A stretch of DNA of 59,068 nt from Sideroxydans sp. (GTDB lineage Bacteria; Pseudomonadota; Gammaproteobacteria; Burkholderiales; Gallionellaceae), in the NCBI GenBank assembly GCA_027310725.1, contig DAIDAG010000007.1, forward strand, positions 1-59,068, read 5' to 3'. Below are positions 33,314 to 41,831 of this stretch, in pieces (positions within the stretch are counted from its first letter, which is position 1; each line of letters begins with the position of its first letter). Below the pieces are notes generated by a model. The model made no database searches. It was given only the letters and a program-made list of their open reading frames with translations, and had not been told where the DNA came from. The position numbers and the translations under genes were made by a program.

Positions 33314-34771
33314 ATGTCGCGAATCGTAATTCTGGGCGCGGGTATAGCCGGGCATACCGCCGCCAGATACCTCAATAAATGGGTAGGCAAGCAGCACGAG
33401 ATCGTCGTGGTGTCGCCCAATGCAAAATGGAACTGGATACCCTCCAATATCTGGGTAGGCGTGGGCCAGATGACCGAGAAGGATGTCACTTTCGATCTCG
33501 CGGAGCTGTATGGCAAAACCAATGTCGATTTCCGCCAGGCCAAGGCTCTGTCGATCCATCCTGAAGGCAATGCGGGAAGTACACAGCCTTTCGTGACCGT
33601 CGAGTACACCGGCGCGGCAAAAACCGGCGTGCGGGAAAACATCACTTACGATTATCTGGTGAATGCCACCGGACCCAAGCTGAACTTTGGCGCTACCGAG
33701 GGCTTGGGCCCCGAGCATGGCCATACCGTTTCCGTTTGCACCGCCAAGCATGCGGAGGAAGCGAACATCAAGCTGCAGGCCAGCATCGACGCCATGCGCA
33801 AGGGGGCGAGTCAAACCATCGTGATCGGCACCGGGCACGGCATGTGCACCTGCCAGGGCGCTGCGTTCGAATATATCTACAACGTCGACCATGCCTTGCG
33901 CGAGGCCGGCGTCCGCGACAAGGCGCGCATCGTCTGGCTCAGCAACGAATATGAGTTGGGCGACTTCGGCATGGGCGGCGTGCACATCAAACGCGGCGGC
34001 TACATCACCAACGGCAAGACTTTCGCCGAATCGCTGATGGTCGAACGCGGCATCGAGTGGATCACCCGCGCACACGTGAAGAAAGTCGAAGCCGGCAAGA
34101 TCCATTATGAAACGATGGACGGTCAATTCCACGAGCTGGGATTCGACTTCTCCATGCTGATCCCGCCATTTGCAGGCGTGGGGTTGAAGGCGTTCAACAA
34201 GGCTGACGAAGACATCACCGGTCAAGTGTTCGCACCCAACGGTTTCATGAAGGTGGATGCCGACTACACCCAGCGTCCTTATTTGGAATGGAGCGCCAAG
34301 GATTGGCCGAGGAATTACCAGACGCCCGCTTACCGCAACATCTTCGCGGTCGGCATCGCGTTCGCGCCGCCCCACCTGATCAGCAAGCCCATGCAAAGCG
34401 CCAACGGGACCCCGATCAATCCCACGGCGCCGAGAACCGGCATGCCCTCCGCCGCGATGGCCAAGGCCGTTGCCATGAGTATTCGCGACATGCTGAATGG
34501 TGCCGAGAAGCCGACCCACACCGCTTCGATGTCCGAAATGGGTGCAGCGTGCGTCGCCTCCACAGGCTCGCACCTTTTCAAGGGAACCGCGGCGACCATG
34601 ACCGTGTTCCCTGTTGTACCCGACTTTGAGAAGTATCCGGAATTCGGCCGCGATATCGACCTGACCTTCGGCGAGATCGGCCTGGCAGGCCACTGGATGA
34701 AGTATCTGCTGCACCATGCCTTTATCTACCAGGCCAAGTTGCGTCCGGGCTGGTCGTTGATACCGGATTGA
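33314..34771 (+). CDS. sqr: Sulfide:quinone oxidoreductase family flavoprotein
   Basis: 485 residues; aaggagag precedes the ATG. An N-terminal FAD-binding Rossmann motif GAGIAGHTAARYL, a second dinucleotide-type motif VIGTGHGMCTCQGAAFEYIY with two cysteines, FAVGIAFAPP near the FAD C-terminal strand, and a third cysteine in GAACVASTG give the cysteine set expected for sulfide oxidation with a polysulfide bridge. The tail HWMKYLLHHAFIYQAKLRPG is amphipathic and fits monotopic membrane binding. It would pass electrons from sulfide to quinone. A 53-codon gene follows after 28 bases. Confidence 0.85.
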   Translation: MSRIVILGAGIAGHTAARYLNKWVGKQHEIVVVSPNAKWNWIPSNIWVGVGQMTEKDVTFDLAELYGKTNVDFRQAKALSIHPEGNAGSTQPFVTVEYTGAAKTGVRENITYDYLVNATGPKLNFGATEGLGPEHGHTVSVCTAKHAEEANIKLQASIDAMRKGASQTIVIGTGHGMCTCQGAAFEYIYNVDHALREAGVRDKARIVWLSNEYELGDFGMGGVHIKRGGYITNGKTFAESLMVERGIEWITRAHVKKVEAGKIHYETMDGQFHELGFDFSMLIPPFAGVGLKAFNKADEDITGQVFAPNGFMKVDADYTQRPYLEWSAKDWPRNYQTPAYRNIFAVGIAFAPPHLISKPMQSANGTPINPTAPRTGMPSAAMAKAVAMSIRDMLNGAEKPTHTASMSEMGAACVASTGSHLFKGTAATMTVFPVVPDFEKYPEFGRDIDLTFGEIGLAGHWMKYLLHHAFIYQAKLRPGWSLIPD

Positions 34772-34799
34772 TCGATCGCAAACTTACAAGGAAATGAAC

Positions 34800-34961
34800 A
34801 TGGGAAATATCACCAACAGGGAGCCTTACCAACAGGCTTACTATCCCCCGGCACCGACGGGATTCACCCGCTTCATGCGGACATGCTTTATCTGGCAGCT
34901 CTACAGGTTTTTTGTCATCAACATCAAGATGCTCAAGTTGATCGCCAAATCGCATCACTAA
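34800..34961 (+). CDS. Small membrane-associated protein downstream of sqr (53 aa)
   Basis: ATG at 34800 with aagga seven bases upstream; ATG 34794 is an in-frame alternative but too close to that site. The product starts MGNITNREPYQQAYYPPAPT and ends with FVINIKMLKLIAKSHH; the middle FMRTCFIWQLYRFF is hydrophobic and amphipathic. A bidirectional terminator follows, so sqr and this gene form a closed transcription unit. It may be an SQR partner or membrane anchor; this is inference from position. Confidence 0.65.
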   Translation: MGNITNREPYQQAYYPPAPTGFTRFMRTCFIWQLYRFFVINIKMLKLIAKSHH

Positions 34962-35055
34962 GGTTCGGTGGGATATTCCGGAACCGGGTCTGTAGCCGAA
35001 GCGGTTTGGACTGAGGCCTGCACGACCTGATGATTCCAGAGAGTAGCAAAGAGAA

Positions 35056-35078
35056 AGCCCGGCTTGCCGGGCTTTTTT
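35056..35078. terminator. Rho-independent terminator after sqr
   Basis: agcccggc-tt-gccgggct stem of 8 bp followed on the plus strand by a run of six T, and preceded by aaa. It serves the sqr unit and, lying 4 bases beyond the exonuclease stop, may also work from the minus strand. Confidence 0.8.
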
Positions 35079-35081
35079 CCA

Positions 35082-35714
35082 TCAATCTGACTCGGTCTTC
35101 AAGCCCATGATGGGCAAGTCTTCGTGGGGCAGGTCGAGTGCCTCCAGCACTTTGAGCGCCGCGTAGGCATCGTTTGCCGCGTAGAGTATTTGCTGCGGGG
35201 TGAGCTGAGGCTGCGACCAATTGGAGGTCGTGGCCTTCTTCGACTTGGCAAAGCGCTGATTGAAGACCAACCCCACTGCGGTACGGACGCCGATCTCTTT
35301 CTGGTAGCCGTTCATGCGGAACACCGTATTGAGATCCACCACACCGCCAAACTTGACGCCCAATTTTGCAAAGATCTGTCCGCTATCCGATTTAAGTCCG
35401 AAGCCAACCTTGATGACCCGGTCCGATTCCAGCAACTCGACCAGATACGGCAGACCGTCAGCCCGATGCACCTGAAACAGGTACGCCTTGTCGTGCAGGG
35501 CAAACTGCACGACATGCGGCCCTTCACTGACATCGCCCGTGACAAACGTCGGCCTGGATTCAGTATCGAATCCAACGATGCCCGCAGCCTTGATGTCGGC
35601 AGTGGCGGAGGCAAACTCTTCGGTGCTCGTCGGCACATGGATACGCTCCAGCGTGAGACCGTCAAACGGTTCCAGCAGCGCGATCTCGGGCTTGGTCGGG
35701 GCGATTTTTTTCAT
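35082..35714 (-). CDS. 3'-5' exonuclease, RNase D-like (DEDDy)
   Basis: 210 residues, a single DEDD domain. Exo I GIVGFDTESRP (D, E), Exo II KVGFGLKSDSG (D) and Exo III YAANDAYAALKVLEAL (Tyr and Asp) are all present. It lacks the HRDC domains of RNase D, so it is a short stand-alone exonuclease on RNA or DNA 3' ends. Convergent with sqr. Confidence 0.85.
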   Translation of the reverse strand: MKKIAPTKPEIALLEPFDGLTLERIHVPTSTEEFASATADIKAAGIVGFDTESRPTFVTGDVSEGPHVVQFALHDKAYLFQVHRADGLPYLVELLESDRVIKVGFGLKSDSGQIFAKLGVKFGGVVDLNTVFRMNGYQKEIGVRTAVGLVFNQRFAKSKKATTSNWSQPQLTPQQILYAANDAYAALKVLEALDLPHEDLPIMGLKTESD

Positions 35715-35773
35715 AGGGAGAGAACTGGATATTTCATCGGGGGCGATTCGGCATCGCCCTTGCTTTGACTCCG

Positions 35774-36700
35774 CTAAGGCATTCCGGCCACATGGCGTGT
35801 CTCATTGAGTTTCGCCAACCTGGCCTTCAGCTCCGGCAAGATAGCCGCGACCGCTTTTTCTCCCTCGAGTACGGCTTTGTTGCGGCCGCTCACGTCGGTC
35901 GATGGCAGGCCGGAGGTGGCGGGTCGGATGACGATGTCGGCGCTGGATTGCTCATGGCGATTGATGGTCTGCCCGAAGATGGAAAAGGTTTGCCACATGA
36001 TGTCGGTGATCCCCGCCGTGCTTCTGTCCTGGGGACGGTCTGAAATATCCACGGCGATGACGAAATCGGCACCCAATGAACGAGCTACGCTTGCGGGGAC
36101 GGGAGCGACCAGTCCGCCGTCCACGTATTCCTGTCCGTTGATGGTGGCCGGCTCGAAAAACACCGGCACTGAAGACGAGGCGCGCACTGCCATGCCGGTG
36201 TTGCCGGAGCGGAATACGACCATCTCACCGGTGCGCAGGTTGGTGGCGACGGCAGCAAAGGTCTTGCCGAGCTTTTCCATAGGCAAGCCATGGACGTTCC
36301 TGTTGATGTAATTCTCCAACGCTTGCCCCTTGATGCACCCCCTTTTATTGGAGATCACCGTCTCGACAACGCATTGGTACATGCCCGAGCCGTCGAGAAC
36401 CTGGTCTTCATTCATGTTCATCGACAGTTCCTGTATCTGGAAACCGTTGAGTCCGGCCGCGTAGAGCGCACCGACGACAGAGCCGGCGCTGGTACCCACG
36501 ACGATGTCGGCGGAGATGCCCTGCGCCTCAAGTGCCTTGATCACGCCGATGTGGGCGAAACCCCGTGCCGCGCCGCCGCCCAATGCGATGGCGATCCTGG
36601 CAGGCTGGCGCTCCACCACAGGCGGAGGTGGCGTTATTTTGGGACTGGTGCAAGCGGTTGTGACGAGCAACAAAAGGACTGCGAATGCATTTATCTTCAT
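35774..36700 (-). CDS. Patatin-like phospholipase, lipoprotein
   Basis: 308 residues from ATG 36700, where a lipoprotein signal begins (MKINAFAVLLLLVTTAC). The patatin domain has the oxyanion loop ALGGGAARGFAHIG, the nucleophile GTSAGSVVG and the catalytic Asp in YVDGGLVAPVP; the Ser-Asp dyad is intact. RssA-like acyl hydrolase probably anchored to a membrane in the periplasm, acting on phospholipids. Confidence 0.88.
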   Translation of the reverse strand: MKINAFAVLLLLVTTACTSPKITPPPPVVERQPARIAIALGGGAARGFAHIGVIKALEAQGISADIVVGTSAGSVVGALYAAGLNGFQIQELSMNMNEDQVLDGSGMYQCVVETVISNKRGCIKGQALENYINRNVHGLPMEKLGKTFAAVATNLRTGEMVVFRSGNTGMAVRASSSVPVFFEPATINGQEYVDGGLVAPVPASVARSLGADFVIAVDISDRPQDRSTAGITDIMWQTFSIFGQTINRHEQSSADIVIRPATSGLPSTDVSGRNKAVLEGEKAVAAILPELKARLAKLNETRHVAGMP

Positions 36701-36780
36701 GGTTTCAATTCGTGGGTTGGTATTAGGCCAAAGAGCTGACGATACAAGTTCAAATAAGTTCCGGTACATCAGGCGCGATG

Positions 36781-37113
36781 TCATTCCGGGGCCATTCCGA
36801 CGCGTTCCCGTCCGTTGGGAAAGAGCGCCTGCCAGGCATCTTCAGTGCCGACAAGCAAGCTCAGCCCGTCTTGCGATGGCCTTGCACACAGGTCGGCATC
36901 AACCGCTTTCGCCAATGCAGCCGCGCCGGGCGGGAAGTAGGCTTTGACCTCGCAATGGAGGCGCCCTTCCGATTCGTGGCGCATGAAAATCGCAACGTCA
37001 GCCGAGCTGCCGGGTTTTCCGTATGTCGACAGGAAAAGCGCTTCAAGTTGTGCCAGGGCTTCTCCGGCCAACATCGCATCACCGAGGTTTTTTGTGAACC
37101 AGGCGTTCATCAT
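36781..37113 (-). CDS. Hypothetical protein (110 aa)
   Basis: 110 residues from ATG 37113 (MMNAWFTKNLGDAMLAGEAL), with ggagaacgga upstream. Alpha/beta, soluble, with VAIFMRHESEGRLHCEVKAY and a hydrophobic GLSLLVGTEDAW. I do not recognise the family. It lies between the patatin gene and the FNR-like gene on the same strand, 73 bases after the latter's stop. Confidence 0.6.
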   Translation of the reverse strand: MMNAWFTKNLGDAMLAGEALAQLEALFLSTYGKPGSSADVAIFMRHESEGRLHCEVKAYFPPGAAALAKAVDADLCARPSQDGLSLLVGTEDAWQALFPNGRERVGMAPE

Positions 37114-37186
37114 GATTTCCGTTCTCCACCGCCCTGTAGATATCGACCGGCAGCCTGGACGGGCTGCCTGTGCTCCATGACGCAAG

Positions 37187-38041
37187 CTAGTAGAGCACCT
37201 CAATCCAGCGACCTTCGGAAGCCAGCTCGTTACGTTTTGTCAGCCACGCCGGGGAGCCGACGATGCTGCCCATCGCATTGTCTATCATGCCGAGCATCTG
37301 TGTCATGCCGGCGATATAGACACGGCTGTCCGGACTGTTCACGATTTCCCAGACCTCGGCTGCGTTCTGCTCGATAGCCTGGTTAAGGGCGATGGGCGCG
37401 TTAAAGGCGGGACGCGGGCTTACGGCCTGGAATGCCTTGAAGGTCGGCTGGTCGAAATAGTTGCCCAGATCGTTGTTGGCATCATTCAGATAAAGCATTT
37501 CCAGGCCGGTGCGCGCACCGTGGAACAGGCGAACTTTGCCTTTCCAGCCCCCGTATTGTTCGTAGATCATGCGGATCAGTCCCCTGAACGGCGCGATGCC
37601 GGTACCCATGCCGATCATCAACAGGTTGGCATCCCGATTCTTCGGGATGGTGAATGGGTAGCCGACAGGGCCGGAAAACTTGATGGTGCTACCGGGCTGC
37701 AGGTCGCACAGGTAGTTTGAAGCGACGCCCCCGTACTCCTCGCCGCTGGCTTCATCCATATAGAAACAGCGGCGGACGCAGATCTCGAATTGCGCTCCGG
37801 CGTCGGACTGGTCCGTGTCGGCGATCGAATAGAGGCGTGCGTGATAGGGGTTGCCGTATTGGCCCGGCGCAAGAACGCGGATGCAGCTTCCCACCTTGCT
37901 GTCGAAATAAGGATCGTCCGTTTTGAGAACCATTTGCCTGACTTCCTCGCGCGAAGTCTCGGGCGTGATGCGCCTCGAGCTCAGGAGTTTCGCGGTATAG
38001 ATCATTGAGTCGCCGGCACCGTCTGTAACAGGATTCAACAT
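37187..38041 (-). CDS. Ferredoxin-NADP reductase-like flavoprotein
   Basis: 284 residues from ATG 38041, with gaagggg upstream. FAD-binding motif ARLYSIAD, a flavin isoalloxazine loop YGGVASNYLCDL, the NADP pyrophosphate motif GMGTGIAPFRGLIRM and YIAGMTQMLGMIDNAM near the C-terminus match plant-type FNR. It has no iron-sulfur domain, so it needs a separate ferredoxin or flavodoxin. The C-terminus ends in WIEVLY, where the aromatic residue may stack on FAD. Confidence 0.85.
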   Translation of the reverse strand: MLNPVTDGAGDSMIYTAKLLSSRRITPETSREEVRQMVLKTDDPYFDSKVGSCIRVLAPGQYGNPYHARLYSIADTDQSDAGAQFEICVRRCFYMDEASGEEYGGVASNYLCDLQPGSTIKFSGPVGYPFTIPKNRDANLLMIGMGTGIAPFRGLIRMIYEQYGGWKGKVRLFHGARTGLEMLYLNDANNDLGNYFDQPTFKAFQAVSPRPAFNAPIALNQAIEQNAAEVWEIVNSPDSRVYIAGMTQMLGMIDNAMGSIVGSPAWLTKRNELASEGRWIEVLY

Positions 38042-38184
38042 GGTTTTCCCCTTCAAGTGAATGAACATTGCTGGCCGGTTCGCGCGTTCTGTCTCGCCCC
38101 AGGGCATTTCACGCGTTGGCAGCAAATCAGCGATCGCAGCCTGTTGCCATCGGCTTGCGTCCGGGGATTGAATACGGCCCCGGC

Positions 38185-39606
38185 CTATTTTTTCTTGCTG
38201 TACGCGGCGGCGATCTCGCGGTATTGCTTGAGTTCGGTTTCGATGGTGGAAAGCTGGTAGTAATCATTGCCCGCCTGCTTGGCCAGTTCAAGCTGTTCGA
38301 TCGTGCCGCCCAGATCGCCGTGCAAGATATGGAGGTAGGCCAGCATGTGATGCTCTTCCTGGCGCCTGCCCAGCGCAGCATAGGCGCGTGCTTCCAGATC
38401 GTAAAGTTTCGGGTCGTTTCCGTCGCGGTTGACCTGTTCGTCGAGCAGCTTGAGCGCATCGTTGTAGCGCTCATCCTGCAGCAGCACTTCGGCATAGTCG
38501 TAGATCAGCGCATGGTGTTCGGGGAAGTTCTTCAATTCGGTACGATAGTAGGCGATCACGTCCTTGTCCGGTTTTTCCAGCTGCATGATCCGCCCGCCCA
38601 GCGTTTCGATGGTTGCGTTGACGGGAGCCTGCTTTTGCAAAATGGCGAATTCCTGCTCTGCGCGTTGCGGCTGGTTGTTGCGCAACAAAGCGAGTACCAG
38701 GCCGTAACGGTGGGCGATGGGGTCGCCGAATTTCTTCGCACCCAGCGCGGCGTCGAAGTAGGCGACGGCTTCCTGCGGCGGCTTCTGGGTGGCGATGATG
38801 CGCGAGCGTATCAGCTGGAAATCAAGGCTGTCCGGTACCAGATGGTAGGGGATCTGTTCCACCCGGTTTTCAACTTCGGCGATACGTTCATGGGTGACCG
38901 GGTGGGTGCGCAGGTAGGAGGGCGTGTTTCCTTCCACGAGCTGCGTGGCCTTTTGCATGCGTTCGAAAAAGGCGGGCATGGCTCGTGTGTCGAAGCCGGA
39001 TTTTTCGAGGGTGGCGAGTCCGAAGCGGTCGGCTTCCCTTTCGTTCTGGCGTGTAAAGTTGAGCTGGTGCTGGATCGTTCCCGCCTGCGCGCCGACGATG
39101 CCGGCGGTTGCGGCATCTGGGTTGTTGCGCGCGGCAAGGATGGCAACGGCAAGCGTCGCCAGCGCGGCAAGCGAATCGTAACGCTGACCGTAGACCATGC
39201 GCGCGTAGTGGTGCTGGGTGACGTGCGAGATTTCATGGCCCAATACCGAAGCCAGTTCGGATTCGTCCTGCGCCAGCAGTATCAGCCCGGTGTTGACGCC
39301 GACAAAGCCGCCGGGCAGCGCGAAGGCGTTGATGGCGTTGTCGTTGATGGCGAAGAATTCGAACGCATCGCCCGGCTCCGAACTGTTTACCACGAGCCGC
39401 CCGCCAAGGTGGTTGAGGTAGTCGGATATCTCGGGATCGTCCAGATAAGAATTGCTGGCCCGTATCTGGAACATGCTCTGTTCGCCGATCTGGCGCTCGA
39501 TTTGCGGAGAAATGATCTCTTGCGATACATCTCCCAGATCCGGCAGACCGTCGGCGTGAGCAAGGAATGGCAATGTGAAAAGTACGGAAAGAAGGGAATT
39601 TTTCAT
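38185..39606 (-). CDS. bepA: Periplasmic M48 metalloprotease/chaperone BepA-like
   Basis: 473 residues from ATG 39606, where a signal peptide starts (SLLSVLFTLPFLAHA). The Zn motif HEISH lies in ELASVLGHEISHVTQHH and the third ligand Glu in RQNEREADRFG. The C-terminal half is helical TPR-like. BepA (YfgC) degrades or assembles outer-membrane proteins such as LptD, which fits the presence of lptFG further on, though these are not linked in an operon. Confidence 0.88.
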   Translation of the reverse strand: MKNSLLSVLFTLPFLAHADGLPDLGDVSQEIISPQIERQIGEQSMFQIRASNSYLDDPEISDYLNHLGGRLVVNSSEPGDAFEFFAINDNAINAFALPGGFVGVNTGLILLAQDESELASVLGHEISHVTQHHYARMVYGQRYDSLAALATLAVAILAARNNPDAATAGIVGAQAGTIQHQLNFTRQNEREADRFGLATLEKSGFDTRAMPAFFERMQKATQLVEGNTPSYLRTHPVTHERIAEVENRVEQIPYHLVPDSLDFQLIRSRIIATQKPPQEAVAYFDAALGAKKFGDPIAHRYGLVLALLRNNQPQRAEQEFAILQKQAPVNATIETLGGRIMQLEKPDKDVIAYYRTELKNFPEHHALIYDYAEVLLQDERYNDALKLLDEQVNRDGNDPKLYDLEARAYAALGRRQEEHHMLAYLHILHGDLGGTIEQLELAKQAGNDYYQLSTIETELKQYREIAAAYSKKK

Positions 39607-39731
39607 GGAATATATGATAACACCGACCGTTTTGAGTTCCATGACGGCCTGCAATTCCTTGTAAAATGTGCGCTTTCTGGACAACGTGTTGTCCGGCACG
39701 CAGAATGCGCGCCTCTAAAGGTTTTCAGCTT

Positions 39732-41024
39732 ATGGACAAGGTCGGCAAATACGAGATCGTTAAAGAACTGGGGCACGGCGCGACCAGCACCGTCTACCTT
39801 GCGCTCGACCCGTTCAACCAGCAGCAGGTCGCGCTCAAGGTATTCAACCTGAATGTCCTGCACGACAAGAGTCGCGCCAAAGCCTATCGCAAACTGTTGC
39901 TCACCGAAGCGTCCCTTGCCGGAAAGCTGTCGCATCCGCATATCGTGAAGATATTCGATGCCGTGATGGAAGGCGACGTGAACTATATGGTGATGGAATA
40001 CGTCGAAGGCGAGACGCTGGAGAAATACGGCGAGGTCGATCACCTGATGGATCTGGGGCATATCGCCGAGATCATATACAAATGCTGCAAGGCGCTGGAA
40101 TATGCGCAGTATCAGGGGGTTACCCACCGCGATATCAAGCCGGCCAACATCCTGATCAGCGGCGAGAGCGACATCAAGATATCCGACTTCGGTGCCGCGG
40201 TCATCGACAACCAGCAGAGCACGCAGGTGAGCGGTGTGGGTTCGCCGGCCTATATGTCGCCGGAACAGATCAGGGAGCAGCCGCTGACGCACCAGACCGA
40301 TATCTATTCGCTGGGCGTGACCATGTACCGGCTGCTCACCGGAAAGCTGCCGTTCGAGGCGGCCAACAGTTACAGCATGATCTACCAGATCATGAATATC
40401 GATCCGCCGCCGCCGAGCACCTATCGTCCGGAGATACCTCCCGAAATGGATGCCATCGTGCAGCGGGCCATGTGCAAGGAGAAAGAGCATCGCTACCAGA
40501 CCTGGGACGAGTTCGCGCGCGACCTGGTGGCATTCATCACCCACAACGTGCCGCAGCAGGAAGAGATCTTCGATACCGAGAAGTTCGACACCTTGCGCGA
40601 CCTGAACTTCTTCAGGAACTTCAGCGACGTCGAGCTGTGGGAAGTGTTGCGCATCAGCGAATGGCACAAGGTGGCCAAGGACGAATCGATCATCCACGAG
40701 GGCGAAGAGGGGCATCGCTTCTTTGTCATCGCCAGCGGATCGGTGCGCGTGGTGAAGCAAGGCAGGCTGTTGAGCCTGCTGCACAAGGGCGACTGCTTCG
40801 GCGAGATGGCGCACCTTTCCGGCAGGAATGCGCACCGCACCACCGATGTGATCACCAAGACCGAGGTGTCGCTGATCGAGGTCGATCCCGAGATGCTGGC
40901 GCGCGCCACGGCGAACTGCCGTTACCAGTTCAGCGAGGCATTCCTGGCGATACTGGTGAAACGGCTGTCCCTGGCGAACACGCGCATCGCCCGACTGCTG
41001 AGCGACCACGGGGACGAACAATGA
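39732..41024 (+). CDS. Ser/Thr protein kinase with C-terminal cyclic-nucleotide-binding domain
   Basis: 430 residues from ATG 39732 (MDKVGKYEIVKELGHGATST). All kinase elements are present: glycine loop GHGATSTVYLALD, Lys in VALKVFN, HRDIKPANILI, DFGAAVID and the activation end SPAYMSPEQI. The C-terminal 130 residues are a cNMP-binding domain (ESIIHEGEEGHRFFVIASGS, GDCFGEMAHLSG). No membrane segment. Kinase plus cNMP domain in one chain resembles eukaryotic PKG logic: a nucleotide may gate kinase activity. The arginine expected in the phosphate-binding cassette (R-T/S-A) is not clear (RNAHRTTDV), so ligand binding is uncertain. Confidence 0.9.
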   Translation: MDKVGKYEIVKELGHGATSTVYLALDPFNQQQVALKVFNLNVLHDKSRAKAYRKLLLTEASLAGKLSHPHIVKIFDAVMEGDVNYMVMEYVEGETLEKYGEVDHLMDLGHIAEIIYKCCKALEYAQYQGVTHRDIKPANILISGESDIKISDFGAAVIDNQQSTQVSGVGSPAYMSPEQIREQPLTHQTDIYSLGVTMYRLLTGKLPFEAANSYSMIYQIMNIDPPPPSTYRPEIPPEMDAIVQRAMCKEKEHRYQTWDEFARDLVAFITHNVPQQEEIFDTEKFDTLRDLNFFRNFSDVELWEVLRISEWHKVAKDESIIHEGEEGHRFFVIASGSVRVVKQGRLLSLLHKGDCFGEMAHLSGRNAHRTTDVITKTEVSLIEVDPEMLARATANCRYQFSEAFLAILVKRLSLANTRIARLLSDHGDEQ

Positions 41025-41049
41025 TTTTTTTGAAGTGGAGAGTGTAGAA

Positions 41050-41367
41050 GTGGCTGAGTTTAAAATTATCACCGTAACCGAATTGCCGAATCTGATTGCC
41101 AGCGGCAAGGCACAGCTGGTGGACGTGCGCACCGATGCCGAGATTGCGCGCGGCCGTATCGTCGGCGCGATCAGTTTGCCGCTGCATCTGCTGCCGTTGC
41201 GTTTGCAGGACCTGGATGCAAAGAAGACAACTGTATTCTATTGCCAGGTGGGCGGACGTTCCGCGCAGGCTGCCGCATTTGCCGCAGCGCAGGGGCTGGG
41301 AGACGTTTACAACCTGCAGGGCGGCATCATGGCCTGGGCGCAGTCGGGCGGAGAGATCGTCGCGTGA
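41050..41367 (+). CDS. Rhodanese-like sulfurtransferase
   Basis: 105 residues from GTG 41050 (ggagag lies 8 bases upstream; an earlier GTG at 41035 overlaps that site). LVDVRTDAEIARGRIVGAIS and the catalytic loop FYCQVGGRSAQAA, with the persulfide cysteine, are typical of single-domain rhodaneses. Lies 25 bases after the kinase gene and overlaps the TusA-like gene, so sulfur would pass from rhodanese to TusA. Confidence 0.9.
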   Translation: MAEFKIITVTELPNLIASGKAQLVDVRTDAEIARGRIVGAISLPLHLLPLRLQDLDAKKTTVFYCQVGGRSAQAAAFAAAQGLGDVYNLQGGIMAWAQSGGEIVA

Positions 41368-41600
41368 GCGGCATGGCTTTCGATGTAGAGCTGGATGTGC
41401 GGCAAATGGCCTGCCCAATGCCTATCCTCCGTGCCAAGAAATCGCTGTCGGGGATGAGCGCGGGACAGGTGCTGAGGATAGTCGCAACTGACAAGGGTTC
41501 GCCCAAGGACTTCGTGGATTTTTGCAAAAAGACGGGGAACGAATTGCTGTCGTCGACGGAAGCAGGCGGCGAGTTCATCTTCCTGATCCGCCGCCGCTGA
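41364..41600 (+). CDS. TusA-like sulfur carrier
   Basis: 78 residues from GTG 41364, overlapping the rhodanese stop (GTGA) and with ggagag 8 bases upstream; ATG 41373 is the alternative. The family motif CPMPILRAKKSL carries the sulfur-binding cysteine in CPxP. Coupled translation with the rhodanese supports a sulfur-relay pair, as in rhodanese-TusA modules for thiolation or sulfur oxidation. Confidence 0.88.
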   Translation: MSGMAFDVELDVRQMACPMPILRAKKSLSGMSAGQVLRIVATDKGSPKDFVDFCKKTGNELLSSTEAGGEFIFLIRRR

Positions 41601-41749
41601 ACACTGTCAAATACCACCAGCCGTATAAGCGCGTCTGATGGCGTTCTTCAGGTGGTATTCTTCAAGACTGCCGTCAATAGGTGATTCTCATGATGTATGC
41701 CTGAAGATTGGCGTATTGATTGGCCTGAGGGCTGGGTGTCTTGGCTGGC

Positions 41750-41824
41750 AGGGTGGGCGCGTTTTATGTGCCCACGCTGTAAAACGTACGCTGACTGCGT
41801 GGGTACATAAAACGTGCCCACCCT
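41750..41824. repeat. 28-bp inverted repeat (extragenic palindrome)
   Basis: Arms 41750-41777 and 41797-41824 match at 26 of 28 positions around a 19-base loop; they start agggtgggc and contain gttttatgt. Sequences of the type gtgggca...tgcccac with ttttatgt are common extragenic repeats in Proteobacteria as I recall. It lies between the convergent TusA-like and valS genes, where the fold may also help stop transcription. Confidence 0.75.
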
Positions 41825-41831
41825 ACAGTGA

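Noticed and set aside
38068..39852. 594-codon open frame on the plus strand
   Set aside because: It lies antisense to the complete bepA gene and the start of the kinase gene, has no family resemblance, and is explained by the high G+C codon pattern.
39603..41132. 509-codon open frame on the minus strand
   Set aside because: Antisense to the complete kinase-cNMP gene, whose motifs are all intact.
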